A stretch of DNA of 64,000 bases from Muscardinus avellanarius (taxonomy: Eukaryota > Chordata > Mammalia > Rodentia > Gliridae), in NCBI GenBank assembly GCA_963383645.1, contig OY726572.1, positions 67,773,738 through 67,837,737 of the forward strand, written 5' to 3'. This document shows, one piece after another, positions 43,946-54,629 of this stretch. The stretch's first letter is position 1. Each line of letters starts with the position of its first letter. Made by a program: the position numbers and the translations under genes. The notes beneath the pieces were generated by a model, which did not search any database, was not told the DNA's origin, and saw only the letters and a program-made list of their open reading frames with translations.

Positions 43946-44140
43946 AAATGGACTGGGGTGGGAAGTAGTTACCTATTATATTGCCATCTTATGAGTTAGA
44001 AAATACCCACCCTAAACTTATGGACTTTGCCTCTGGGTTTTGAGGGGGCAAAGGGAAGTTCCTTATAGTTTCCTCATCACAACAATAATAAGATAGAGAT
44101 ACTTACTTTTTTGTGTGATTCTAATAGTCTCTAAATATCT

Positions 44141-44338
44141 TTTTTTTTTTTTTTTTTTTTGGTGGTACTGGGGTTCCTGGAAGCCCTTCTATCTCTGGGC
44201 TACACTCCCAGACCTATTTTATATATTTTTTTGGAAACAGGGTCTCTTAAGCCAGCACGGCTGGCTTCGAACCTGCGCGATCCTCCTGTCTCCGCCTCCC
44301 AAGTGCGGGGATTACAAGTGTGCGCCACCACGCCCAGC
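44141..44338 (-). repeat. SINE type III with TSD
   Basis: 'tctaaatatcttt' occurs just left (ending about 44142) and right (from about 44338). The hairpin reads AAGCCAGC-ACG-GCTGGCTT. Confidence 0.91.
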
Positions 44339-44351
44339 TCTAAATATCTTT

Positions 44352-44625
44352 CAAGCTGGGCATGGTGGCTCACACCTATAATCCCAGGATTTGGGAGGCT
44401 GAGACAGGAGGATTGAAGGTTCAAGACCAGCCTCAGCAACTTAGTCTCTCGGCAACTCAGCAAGACCCTGTTTCAAAACAAAAAATAAAAAATGCTGGGG
44501 GGTGTAGCATGGAGGCATTAGAAGCCGGGTGTGGTGATGGCTCTTGCTTATAATCCAAAAAAATAAATATAATTCCAAAAAAATAAAATAGGTCTGGGAG
44601 TGTAGCCCGGAGATAGAATTATAAT
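44352..44625 (+). repeat. SINE composite and a scrambled second copy
   Basis: Composite 44352-44520 with a truncated ID half, followed at 44523-44620 by a head ('agccgggtgtggtgatggc') and an ID scrap ('ggtctgggagtgtagcccgg') with most of the middle lost. Confidence 0.75.
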
Positions 44626-44696
44626 ATATATATATATATATTTTTTTTGATTGCTTATTATATATATATGTATATATATATATATGTATATATATC
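44626..44696. repeat. (TA)n low-complexity tract with inverted repeats
   Basis: ATATAT blocks around 'ttttttttgattgcttatta'; self-complementary. Confidence 0.85.
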
Positions 44697-44704
44697 AATC
44701 CCAT

Positions 44705-44894
44705 TTAGCTGGACATGGTGGCCTACGCTTGTAATCCCAGTACTTGGGAGACTGAGATGGGAGAATCCAGGTTGGCAGACAGCCTCAGCTACTTAGTCAG
44801 GCCCTCTGCAATTTATTGAGACCCTGTTTCAAAATAAAGAATAAAAAATTGGGCTGGGGGTGTAGCTTGGAGGTAGAATGCCTCTGGGTTTCAT

Positions 44895-44895
<1 letters not shown>
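44705..44895 (+). repeat. SINE type I
   Basis: Head 'gctggacatggtggcctacg', linker 'caaaataaagaataaaa' and 'ggtagaatgcctctgggttt'. Confidence 0.87.
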
Positions 44896-44941
<46 letters not shown>

Positions 44942-44943
44942 AC
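44896..44943 (+). repeat. (AC)n microsatellite
   Basis: About 24 AC units joining the tails of two SINEs in opposite orientation. Confidence 0.95.
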
Positions 44944-44945
44944 TT

Positions 44946-45147
44946 TTGTACTGGGGGTGGAACCCAGAGGCTTTCTACTGCTGGGCTATACTCCCAGACC
45001 AATTTAAATTTTATTTGGAAATAGGGTCTTACTAAGTTGCTGAGAGCCTCACTAAGTAGCTGAGGCTGGCTTCCAACCTGTGCAATCCTCCTGTCTCAGC
45101 CTCCCAAGCGCGGGGATTACAAGCATGCGCCACCACACTGGGCTCAC
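44946..45147 (-). repeat. SINE type II, minus strand
   Basis: 'ttgtactgggggtggaac' to 'gccaccacactgggct'. Confidence 0.88.
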
Positions 45148-45311
45148 ACATACCATTTAAAAGAGTTGCTAAGTAGAAAATTCCATGGAGTTGCTAAGGG
45201 CTTACTCATGTTCTCATCCCACCCCTCAACCTCATTCATAACTTACTTCTATTTAGCTAACTTTAATAGTGTAATAAGCACTTACAAAGCTCACCACTCA
45301 AGATAAAACTA

Positions 45312-45505
45312 GGAGCTGGGTGTGGTGACACATGCCTGAAATTCCAGTATTTGGGAGGCTAAGGCAGGAGGATCACGGGTTCAAGTACAGCCTCTCAGCA
45401 ACTCAGTAAGACCTTATTTAAAAAAAATAAAAAACAGAATTGGGAGTGTGGCCTAGAGGTAGATGCCTCTGGGTTCAACACCCAGTACCACAAAATAACA
45501 ATAAC
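45312..45505 (+). repeat. SINE composite, old
   Basis: 'agctgggtgtggtgacaca' to 'caacacccagtaccacaaaa', with several internal deletions. Confidence 0.82.
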
Positions 45506-46516
45506 AACAAAAACTAGGCTCTTGGTAGCAACCCACATCTGGCGACGTGTTCCCCCATTCCATCCCCATGCCTTCCCTCACCCAAGGTGACCCTCGTGCT
45601 AAGTTCCAATCGGGTTAGGTGCCAGGTCCTGTCCTGTTATGTCACCTTCTCATCTGCCCCCATTGTCACCTATAGGGCAAATCTGCCTTGGCAGGCTTAA
45701 CATTTAAAAATCCTTAAATGGCCTCACTTGGCAGAGAATAAAGCTCAGATAAAATGCTATTTCTTGTAGCATAATTTCCTATGTTTAAGAGGAGCTCAAA
45801 TATAGCTGAGATATTATTCATCTTGAAGCCATCACCCACAAATTTGGATGTAACTTCCCTTGTCACATTCCAGAAATTCTTCTAGGATAGGACCAGGGCT
45901 GCTGACTAAGAGGCTCCCTACCCCACACGCCCTGCCCACCTCCTCTCCAATACTGATTAGTGTTTTTCCCTCGGCTTCTGCCGTGGGGTACAGTGACTCC
46001 TGAGTGACATTTGCCTTCTAGCCTCATGATTTAGTGACTGCTGGGTGGAGTGACACATGCTGCCATTAGTCACCCCTCCAGTATTGAGTTTGTGTCTAAG
46101 CAATTATAGACAGTGATGAGGTGTTACAGGGTATACACTCAGACTCAAGGAGGGGATGGAAAAACATCTGTGTCATGGAACCCCTGCTCATTCACCTTCC
46201 CCCTTAGTGGGGAGGGGTCTCTTAGAAGAAAAGTGAATCTTGGAAGGGGATTTGAATGAGTGGGCTTGTTTGTCTTCTAGATGTTTTTACTCTGGAGAAT
46301 CTTCAAGACTTAAATTTATTTAGACTTAAAGTTCTATAGGGAAGCTCTGTCTGTCCCTAAGTGATTTGTCACCAAGATACTATATGGGGACTCCGTCAGA
46401 ATGGAACCCAGAATGCGGAGTCCTCGGGTCAGAGCAGGATAGACAGGGTGGAAGAGTCTGACCTAAGGCCGGCAGTTCTGTGCTGGAGAGCCGTATGAGG
46501 ACAAAAGTAATGGCAG
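45506..46516. other. SINE-free unique stretch
   Basis: About 1 kb with no SINE or L1. No exon supported. It is a candidate for conserved non-coding sequence. Confidence 0.35.
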
Positions 46517-46519
46517 GCT

Positions 46520-47085
46520 TTACAACATCCTCGGGGCTCCAGATGTCAGTGCCACTGGTAAGATTGTTGACATTTTGGTGAGCACCTTGCAGAACAAGAA
46601 CAGGGTGACATTAGGGAGAGCATATTCAAGAACAGAGCACATGTTTGGGTTGGCCACCCGCGGGCCAGAGCTATCCTGAGATGATGTGCGAAGACTTTGG
46701 CTTATAATAGGCTGTGTGGCTGTAAGCTGTCTGGCTGGTATTTGGCTCACAATGGCTCCTTGCCTGAGAACTGCTCCTAAATCATAGCAGTGGGCCTCAG
46801 CCACCAGGTTTGTGCTCTTAAAAATGTTCCCCGCAGAGGTAATTGGTCCAGGGGAGATGACCTGTTCAGGTTGGGCTAACTGTACCATATCTTCTGGGAG
46901 TATCTGGGCTATGGAAACAAGAGGCCTGTACAACACTGGGAGTCCCTAGAAAAGCCACCTCTGCGGTGATGTTGTAGCTCCATGATCCTGCACCACTGAG
47001 GTCTTCAGAGCTGCCCGGGGCTTGGTGGCTTGGCATTTCCAAGGCCTGGGCTCACTGAAGTTCTCAGTATTCTTCTCATATGTCC
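46520..47085 (-). pseudogene. Unrecognised reading frame with one internal stop
   Basis: On the minus strand one frame is open for about 188 codons, broken only by TAG at 46946-46948. The distal part (46936-46520) is a 138-codon frame starting MLYRPLVSIAQILPED. It ends in TAA at 46520-46522. I recognise no domain and no family. Composition is ordinary rather than GC-forced, and no repeat overlaps, so a piece of a retrocopied or decayed gene is possible. The right end runs into (GT)n and a SINE. A chance frame is the main alternative. Confidence 0.25.

Positions 47086-47087
<2 letters not shown>

Positions 47088-47130
<43 letters not shown>
47088..47130 (+). repeat. (GT)n microsatellite
   Basis: About 21 GT units at the tail of the next SINE. 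Confidence 0.95.
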
Positions 47131-47133
<3 letters not shown>

Positions 47134-47298
47134 GGGGATTAAACCCAGGGGCATTCTACCTCTAAGATACATCCCCAGCCTCTTTTTATTTTGAAGCACT
47201 GTTTCACTAAATTACTATGCACCGGTCTTGAACCTGCAATTCTCCTATCTTAGCCTCCTAAATACTGGGATTACAAGGATGTGCCATCATGCCTTACT
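47131..47298 (-). repeat. SINE composite, minus strand
   Basis: 'actggggattaaacccagg' to 'gatgtgccatcatgcctta'. Confidence 0.84.
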
Positions 47299-48215
47299 CT
47301 TTTATTTTTTATATGCTTTTATTAGTGAATTTTAGTCTCACATAATGTAAATCATGTTGACAGTGACATACATGCACACAGCGCTTGGTGCTCCCCACAT
47401 GTCCCCCCTTCCACATACAGAGTACTAAGATTGACGTGGGTATTTTTATATATGTACACATAGCAGATGGCAATAATTCCTTCAATGAGCCTCACTCTTC
47501 CCCCTGCCCTTTCCTTAGACCACCTCTCTGGCTCCACTGAGGTTTCTTCTCTATTATCTAGAGTCCTTCTGGTGTTCCCAGTACTCCCTAGCTTGTGCAT
47601 ATTGGAGGACACATATGACCTTTCACTTTCTGTGACTGGCTAATTTCACTTAACATAATATTCTCCAGGTCCTTCCATTGTTTTTGTAAATGACGTAATT
47701 TGGTTCTTCTTTTTTGCTGAGTAGAATTACATCATGGAGGTATCCCATAACTTTGTAATCCATCTATCTGTTTATGGACACCTAGGTTGGTTCCATAATT
47801 TGGCTCTTGTGAACTGTGCTTCTTTGATTATGGGTAGGCATATATTACTGTCGTTCCTGGTTTCAACCCCTCTGAAAAGATATCCCGGTGGTATAGTCAG
47901 ATCATATGGTGGATTCATTCCCAGTTTTCTAATGAATCTCCACACTGATCTCCATAATGGCTGAACTAGTTTGCAATCCCACCAACACTGTAGAAGAGTT
48001 CCCTTTTCCCCACAGCCTCGTCAACATTTATTGTTATTTGACTTCTTTCTGATTGCCATTCTGATTGGGGTTAGATGGAATCTCAGTGTAGTTTTAATTT
48101 ATATCTCTCTAATTGCTAATGATGTTGAACATTTTATCATGTATTTATTGGCCATTTGTGTTTTTTCTTTTTTGAAGCATCTATTCAATTGCCCATTTAT
48201 TGGTAGGGTTATTTG

Positions 48216-48249
48216 CTTTTTTAGTGTAAAGCCTTTTACACTAAAAAAG
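48216..48249. repeat. Perfect 15-bp inverted repeat within the L1
   Basis: Left arm 'cttttttagtgtaaa' (48216-48230), 4-base spacer 'gcct', right arm its exact reverse complement (48235-48249). Confidence 0.95.
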
Positions 48250-48589
48250 TCTTTTAAAGTTCCTTGTATATTCTAGATATTAGTCCTCTATCAGAGGTAT
48301 AACTGGCAAAGATCTTCTATTCTATAGGCTTTCTCTTTAGACTCTTGATGGTTTCCTTTGATGAGCAGAAACTTTTTAATTTAATGCCATCCCATTTATT
48401 AATTCTTATCTTAATTTCCTGAACTTTGGGTGTCCTGCTGAGGAAGTTGTTACCTGGGCCTATATGTTGGAGTGTTGGACCTATGTTTTCCTTTAGTAGT
48501 TTAAAAATCTCTGTCTAACTTCCAGGTCTTTGATCCATTTCGAGTTGACTCCTGTGCAGGGTGAGAAGTAAGGATTTAGTTCCATTTTT

Positions 48590-48777
48590 TTTTTTTTTTG
48601 TGGTACTGGGGTTCCTGGAAGCCCTTCTACCTCCGGGCTACACTCCCACACCTATTTTATACTTTTTATTTGGAAATAGGGTCTCTTAAGCCAGCGCGGC
48701 TGACTTTGAACTTGCGCGATCCTCCGGTCTCCGCCTCCCAAGTGTGGGGATTACAAGCGTGTGCTACCATGCCCGGC
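48590..48777 (-). repeat. SINE type III, 3' part of a chimeric retroposon
   Basis: A complete type III copy. Its 5' head (GCCGGGC... on the minus strand from 48777) is joined without a gap to the trailer of a tRNA-Asp sequence. The poly(A) lies next to the left TSD copy (48576-48589). Confidence 0.92.
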
Positions 48778-48789
48778 AAAGTTGAGAAC

Positions 48790-48861
48790 CTCCCCGTCAG
48801 GGAATCGAACCCCGGTCTGCTGCGTGACAGGCAGGGATACTCACCACTATACTAATGAGGA
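48790..48861 (-). tRNA. tRNA-Asp (anticodon GTC)-like sequence, retroposed, probably a pseudogene
   Basis: 72 bases that fold as tRNA-Asp, with the anticodon loop CTGTCAC unchanged. Both RNA polymerase III boxes are intact: A box TAGTATAGTGG and B box GGTTCGATTCC. Against the usual mammalian tRNA-Asp it has about five substitutions. Two of them form a compensated T-A pair in the anticodon stem. Others leave a C-C mismatch at the end of that stem and an A-C mismatch in the acceptor stem. A 12-base 3' trailer, GTTCTCAACTTT (48789-48778), leads straight into a SINE, and three leader-like bases lie at 48862-48864. With the SINE it is flanked by a 14-bp TSD, so it arrived by retroposition. tRNA-gene software may call it as a gene. 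Confidence 0.8.
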
Positions 48862-49732
48862 CAGTTAGTTCCATTTTTCACAACTAAATAACTACTTTTC
48901 CCAACACCATTTGTTGAAAAGGCTGTCTTTTCTCCAAGGTATGTGTCTGACACCTTTGTGGAAAATCAATTGGCTATAAGTATGTGGATTTGTTTTTGTA
49001 TCTTCTATTCTGTTCCATTGGTCTGTGTCTGTATTTGTGTCAATTACATAATGTTTTTATTACTATAACTCTGTAGTATAATTTGAAGTCAGGAATTATA
49101 ATGCCTCTTGCATGGTTCTTATTGCCCAAAATTGCTTTGGCTATTCTGGGTTTTTTGTTTCTCCATATGAAATTTATGTCCGATTTTTCTAGATCTGTGA
49201 AGAATGACATTAGTATTTTGATAGGAATTGCATTGACTCTGCAGATCAATTTTGTTAGAATGGCCATTATGATAATATTTATTCTGTCTAAGAGCAAAGG
49301 AGATCTTTCCATTTTCTAAGATCTTCAATTTATTTCTTTAGTGTTTTATGTTTTCATTGTAGAGGTCTTTTATTTCCTTGGTTAGGTTTATTCCTAGGCA
49401 TTTTGTTGGTTTTGAGGTTATTGTGAAGGGAATGTTTTTCTGGATTTCTTTCTCAGTGGATAGCCTTTTGGTTGAGTTTTTTTGGATCATGTCATCTTCA
49501 AATAGAGATAATTTTAATTCTTCCTTTTCTATTTGAATTCCTTTGACGACCTTCTCTTGTCTTATCGCTCTGGCAAGAGTCTCAAGGACCATATTGAAAA
49601 GGAGTGGTGGTAGTGGGCATCCTTGTCTTATTCCTGATGCCCTACTCTTTGTACTCCTAACTCTAATCTTTCTCATGTTTCATCTTACTAATGAAAGAGG
49701 TTATTTTTTTTTCCTGCAAGGTCTTTTGAAAT

Positions 49733-49905
49733 AAACATTTTTTGATACTAAGGATTAAATTGAAGGGTAGTCTATCTCCAAGCTACACTCTCAGCCCCCT
49801 CTTTTTGAAAAAGGATCTCACTAAGTTGCTGAGGCTAGTCTCAAACTCCTGCCTCAGCCTCTCAAGTACTGGGATTACAGTTGTCTACCACCACACCTGG
49901 TGGAG
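49733..49905 (-). repeat. SINE composite, minus strand
   Basis: Old, shortened copy: 'ttgatactaaggattaaatt' to 'ctaccaccacacctgg'. Confidence 0.78.
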
Positions 49906-50044
49906 ACAGATCTTGCAACAGCAGAGAGAATCAAAACACAGTCACAGTTATAAAGGAATGTTCATTTTCTATTTATAGGAAGGTAAATTATAACCAGGGA
50001 CATTAAGATGGTATTTCATTTAATTTAGAGACATAGAAGATGTA

Positions 50045-50570
50045 AAAACCCTTTGGGACTTATGGTAGCCCTCCTCCGAATTATCCTCAGCCACCTCCTG
50101 GTATTTGTGGTGCTCCTGCAATAAATTGGACTGACCTGTGGAACCAGTAAGATATTGTAGAGATGATAGTGAATGGCTTCTGATCTAGGTTGTAAAAGGT
50201 GCCATTTCTAGCTTGATCACTCTTGGATCTCTTGTTCTGGGGAAGCCAGCTGCCATGTCTTTGGGTGCTTAGGCAACCCTGTAGAGGAGCTCACATGAAG
50301 AGGGTTTGAGGTTGCTCACGTTCCTCTAGCACTAGCCATGTGAATGGGCCCCTTAGAAGTGGAGCCTCCAGACCCAGCCTAGCTTTCAGGATGACGTCTT
50401 GACTTCGACCTCGCAAGACTGAACGCCAGAGCCAGAATCACCCCTCTTAAGTTGCTCATGAGTTCCTGACCTATGGACACTGTTGGAGATGATAAATGTT
50501 TATAGTTGCTTTAAGGCACTAAGTTTGGAGGGGGGTAATTTGTCTTACTGCAATAAATTACCATCACTCA
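50045..50570 (+). repeat. Probable MLT1-type MaLR LTR, plus strand
   Basis: The 3' part, 'tggagatgataaatgtttat' then 'gctttaaggcactaagtttg' and 'ggtaatttgtcttactgcaa', follows the end of MLT1-class LTRs, including the AATAAA-like poly(A) word. The 5' part is strongly decayed. Confidence 0.6.
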
Positions 50571-50679
50571 AATGTCTATAAATCCTGTGTGTAGTAATTA
50601 GGATTTTTTTTTTTTTTTGCCAGCAAGTAGCTTATTATTTGACTGTAGCTTAAATTTTGATGATATTTAATTCTGTCTT

Positions 50680-51335
50680 AGTTTCCTAGGACTTCCAGAA
50701 CAAAGTGGCTTAAGACAACAGAGGTGGCTGGATGTGGTGGTGCACGCTTGTTATCCCAGCACTTGGGAGGCTGAGACAGGAGGATCGCACGGGTTCGAAG
50801 CCAGCCTCAGCTGCTTAGGGAGGCTCTCAGCAACTTAGTGAGAACCTGTTTCCAAATAAAGTATAAAATAGGTCTGGGAGTATAGTCCAGAGGTAGAAAA
50901 GCCCCTGGGTTCCACCCCCAGTACCACCAAAAACAAAACAAAACAAAACAAACAAACAAACAAAAGAAAACAGAGGTGTATCACCGTACATCTCTAGAGG
51001 CCAGGAGTTTGAATCCCTCTGAAGACTTAGCTAGTGATCTGTTTGGGCCTCTCAACTCCTGGTAGTCTCATGTATTCCTTGGCTTATAAATGATTGTCTT
51101 CTCCCTGTACCTTTTCATATCATCTTCCTCTCTATAAGCATCTGACCCTGTTTCCAAATTTTCCATTTTTATAAGGACAACAGTCATCAGTCATTTTTTA
51201 TTAGAACCCACCCTAATGACCTCATGTTAACTTGATTATTTCGGTAAGGACCCAAATAAGGTCACAGTCCAAAGCCCGGGGGATTAGGATATCATCAAAT
51301 ATTTTTTTCTGGGGAGCACAATTCAACCACCTCTA
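50680..51335 (-). repeat. Probable MaLR-type LTR, minus strand, split by a SINE
   Basis: 'ttctgtcttagtttcctagg', 'agtggcttaagacaacaga' and, after the SINE, 'tctctagaggccaggagttt', 'ataaggacaacagtcatcag' and 'cctcatgttaacttgattat' keep the order of antisense MaLR LTRs. Confidence 0.6.
50727..50968 (+). repeat. SINE type II with TSD
   Basis: Flanked by 'aacagaggtg' at 50717-50726 and 50969-50978, with a long (AAAC)n tail. It lies inside the MaLR LTR. Confidence 0.9.
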
Positions 51336-51649
51336 ACAAATGCTTATATATCAAAGGTCTGGAGGCAGATGGGCTGAGCCTGTTGGGAAAGAGTGTGGTG
51401 CCTTCAAGGGTGTAGCTCCTTTTATCTCTCTCCTCCACCTGGCTTAGTTTTGAGGAAAATGCTTCTTTTTTACTCCTGCTTTTTCCTTCCACCAGCAGAG
51501 ACACCTATTGTGTAATTTCTATATTTCTCAAAGGAAATAAAGTTATTTCTCTGACCAGTAAAGTGGATTAGCTAGGCGTGCTTGTCTTAACTCTAGCTTT
51601 TTCTTCTTGGGGATTTGGGGCCCACGGTCATGTGATCTTCCTCTTTTTT
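51336..51649. other. Unique stretch
   Basis: No repeat or gene recognised, apart from a TC-rich run at the right end. Confidence 0.4.
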
Positions 51650-51870
51650 TCTCTCTCTCTCTCTTTCTCTGTATTGAGGATTGAACCCAGGGGTATTCTA
51701 CCTCCAAGCTACACCCTCAGACCTATTTTATTTTTTAAATCCTGAAACAAGGTCATGCTAGGTTTCTGAGAATCTCACAAAATTGCTGAGGCTAACCTTG
51801 AACCTGCACGATCTTCCTGTCTCAGCCTCCCAAGTACTGGGATCATAGACAGGTACCACCATGCCCAGCA
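51650..51870 (-). repeat. SINE composite, minus strand
   Basis: (TC)n tail, 'gtattgaggattgaaccc', B1 end 'gtaccaccatgcccagc'. 'gtcatgtgac' or 'gtcatgtgat' flanks it as TSD. Confidence 0.85.
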
Positions 51871-52233
51871 GTCATGTGACTTTCAGTGCTGTCTCTCATG
51901 ACCCAAGTTTTGTATGGGAATAGTCTTCAGTGTGGGAGTGTACAGTATTAAAATTTCAACATCTGGTACATTGGCCTGATACATTAGGAAATAAAAACCT
52001 AAGGGTCTGGGATGGAGGAACAAACTATTTTTTGGAAAAGCTTTTGAGGCAAGAATGTGTGGCTCGGAGCCTCATGCTCTAGGATGTGGTGGCTTGTTAA
52101 GGAGAAGGAATTTTTGCAGTTGGCGCTTAATTCTGAGAGATACTGATGGGCTTTCAGCAGCCTACAAGTTACTTAGCTCTAAATGAGGCTGTGTAGCTTA
52201 TGGCGTTTTTGTTCGCAAAGAATGACTGTTTTC
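51871..52233. other. Unique stretch, no gene seen
   Basis: No family recognised. Confidence 0.4.
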
Positions 52234-52434
52234 AGCCAGGCGTGGTGGCGCACGCTTGTAATCCCCGCGCTTGGGAGGCGGAGACAGGAGGACAGCGCTG
52301 GTTCAAAGCCAGCCATGCTGGCTTAAGAGATCCTGTGTCCAAATAAAAAAAAAATATAAAAAATAGGTCTGGGAGTGTAACCCGGAGGTAGAAGGGTTTC
52401 CAGGAACCCCAGTACCGCCAAAAAAAAAAAAAAA
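52234..52434 (+). repeat. SINE type III
   Basis: Hairpin AAGCCAGC-CAT-GCTGGCTT at about 52313-52331; linker 'aaaaaaaaatataaaaaata'. 'gactgttttc' and 'gacttttctac' flank it as a decayed TSD. Confidence 0.91.
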
Positions 52435-52477
52435 AGACTTTTCTACAGAGTAGTGGTTTTCTTTTTCTTTCAAAAAC

Positions 52478-52655
52478 TTCTTTTTTTTGTGGTACTGGGG
52501 ATTGAACCCAGAGGCATTCCACCTCCAAGCTACACTTTAGCTCTATTTTATTTATTTTATTTGGAAACAGGGTCTCACTAAGTGGCTGAGGCTGGCTGCA
52601 AACCTGTGATCCTCGTGTCTCAGCCTTACAAGTGTGCCCCACCATACCTGGCTGG
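52478..52655 (-). repeat. SINE composite, minus strand, shortened
   Basis: 'tgtggtactggggattgaac' to 'gtgccccaccatacctggct'. Confidence 0.83.
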
Positions 52656-53275
52656 AGCAGTGGTTTTCAAATTCAGATGTGAATAGAATCACTTGAGGGA
52701 TTTATTCAAATAGATTTCTAGGTCTCTGTCTCTTTCCCCTCAAGGGAACAGCTGGAGGCAGGGTGGTGCCACAGGGTCTATCTGGAAGACACCCTGCACT
52801 GTCTCAGATAGTCAGGAGTGTTTGCCTATGGAGCTGCAGCCAGTTGGGCTATGCAGGAATGTGGATTTGCTTCTCCTCCTTCCCTTCCTCCCTTCCCGTT
52901 TCTCTTGTTCTTGCTTCCCTAGGGTTTGTTCTTCTCAATAAAGCATTAGCACATAAGCTTTGCTCCCCTTTCTTTGTGCTAGGGAAGCTGGGCTAAGACA
53001 GGGCTGAAAAGGGAAACCCAAATGAAGGGGTTATACTTAGGTGGATCCTTCCCACAGAAATGGTAGATGCCTAGTCCTCCAATTAACCCTTTGCTGGCAG
53101 ATTTCTCCCAGTTGAGCCCCAAATCCAAAGGCTCACGGACTTAAATGGTTTAGGGATGACTGCACCTTGTGGCACATTGATGAAGCCAGAACAAAGGAAA
53201 CTTTCTCCATCTCTCAGTTACTTCCAAAGGTCTGCTAGGGTCTTTGAAACACTTAGTACTGATTTTAGAGAAACA
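52656..53275. other. Unique stretch, no gene recognised
   Basis: About 620 bp without SINEs. The frame 52763-52996 (plus) has no recognised domain. Confidence 0.4.
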
Positions 53276-53770
53276 AGCCAGGTGTGGTGGCGCACGCCTG
53301 TAATCCCAGCATTGAGGAGGCTGAGACCAGAGGATCATGGTTCATGGACTGCCTCAGCAACTTAGTGAGGCCCTCTGCAACTCAGTGAGACTCTGTTTCA
53401 AAGAATAAAAGCACCGGGCATGGTGGCACACGCTTGTAATCCCAGTGCTTGGGAGGCTGATACAGGAAGATCGCACAGGTTCAAAGCCAGCCTCAGCAAC
53501 CTAGTGAGGCTCTCAGCAATTTAGTGAGACCCTGTTTCCAAAATAAATTATAAAAAAAATAGGGGTGGGTTGTAGCCTAGAGGTAGAAAGCCCCTGGGTT
53601 CCACCCCACAGTGCCACACACACACAAAAAAAAAAAAAAAAAGAAGAAGAAAAGAAAGAAAGAAAGAAGGAAAGAAGGAAAGAATAAAAGAAAGAATAAA
53701 AAACAGGGCTCGGGATGCAGCTTTGGAGGTAGAATGCCCCTGGGTTCAATCCCCAGTACCGAAAGAAAAA
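53276..53770 (+). repeat. Type II SINE inside a type I SINE
   Basis: The outer copy covers 53276-53411 and 53692-53770. The inner type II copy, 53412-53691, has a tail expanded into GAAA/GGAA units. 'aaagaataaaa' on both sides is the TSD within the outer linker. Confidence 0.86.
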
Positions 53771-53923
53771 AATATTGACAGTTGTGGGGCTAATGTTATG
53801 ATGATCTTGTATGTCCTTTTAAATCTTTGGACTTTTAAAAAATGTGCTACATTATTAATGGGAATGTAAATTAGATCAGTGATTATGCAAAACTGTAAGG
53901 ACATTCCTCAAAAAAAAAAAAAA

Positions 53924-54128
53924 AAAGCTGGGTGTGGTGGCACATGTTTGTAATCCCAGTACTTGGGAGGCTGAGACAGGAGGATCCAGGTTCACAGCCA
54001 GCCTTAGCTACTTAGTGAGGCCCTCTGCAACTTAGTGAGACTGTTTTTGAATAAAGAATAAAAAGTCAGGCTGGAGGATGTAGCTCAGAGGTAGAATATC
54101 CCTGGGTTCAATTCTCAGCACCAAAAAA
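53924..54128 (+). repeat. SINE type I inside the L1
   Basis: Head 'agctgggtgtggtggcaca', linker 'gaataaagaataaaaagt', ID half ending 'tctcagcaccaaaaa'. Confidence 0.86.
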
Positions 54129-54228
54129 AAATTTTTTTTAAATTAAAAAGGAACAATTACCACATGATCCAGCAATCTTACTACTGGGTATAGATCCAAA
54201 AGAAATAAAATGAGAATTCATTTCATTT

Positions 54229-54455
54229 CTTTTCTTTTCTTTCTTTTTTAGGTACTGAGGATAGAACCCAAGGGCCTTCTACCTCCTGGATATACCTCAG
54301 TCCTATATTTATTTATTTTTTTTACTTGAAAACAGGGTCTTGCTGTGTTGCTGAGAGCCTCACAAAGTTGCTGAGGCTGGCCATAAACCTGTGGTTCTCC
54401 TGCCTCAGCCTCCCAAGTACTGGGATTACAAGCGTGCACTACTATTCCTGGTTCA
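54229..54455 (-). repeat. SINE composite inside the L1, minus strand
   Basis: 'taggtactgaggatagaac' to 'gcactactattcctggtt'. Confidence 0.83.
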
Positions 54456-54629
54456 AAATCAGGATCTTGAAAGTATATCTATACTCCAATATTCATTGCA
54501 GCATTATTCACAGTAGCCAAGATATGGAATCAACCTAAATGTCCACCAACAATTGAGTCGATACAGGAAATGTGATATATACACATAATGGCATACTATT
54601 TCACTTAAAAAAAAAGAAAGAAATCAGCA

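Larger units (their letters stand above)
47299..49700 (-). repeat. L1, 5'-truncated, minus strand
   Basis: The 3' UTR (with T-rich start at 47299) is followed rightwards by the ORF2 carboxy end, then reverse-transcriptase sequence. The frame at 49676-49338 (minus) shows the RT words [20 protein letters not shown] and a palm motif read as FEDD instead of the usual FADD. Frameshifts and stops break ORF2 throughout, so it is inactive. The element stops near 49.65-49.70 kb and is interrupted by the chimeric insertion at 48590-48864. Confidence 0.85.
53840..54617 (+). repeat. L1 3' end, plus strand, split by two SINEs
   Basis: Pieces 53840-53920, 54130-54228 ('accacatgatccagcaatct') and 54456-54617 ('attcattgcagcattattca', 'gtccaccaacaattgagtcg') read in order as the L1 3' end. 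Confidence 0.75.

Noticed and set aside
48790..48861. Functional nuclear tRNA-Asp gene
   Set aside because: It shares a TSD with a SINE, sits in an L1, has stem mismatches and lacks a four-T terminator directly after the trailer; retroposed origin is far more likely.
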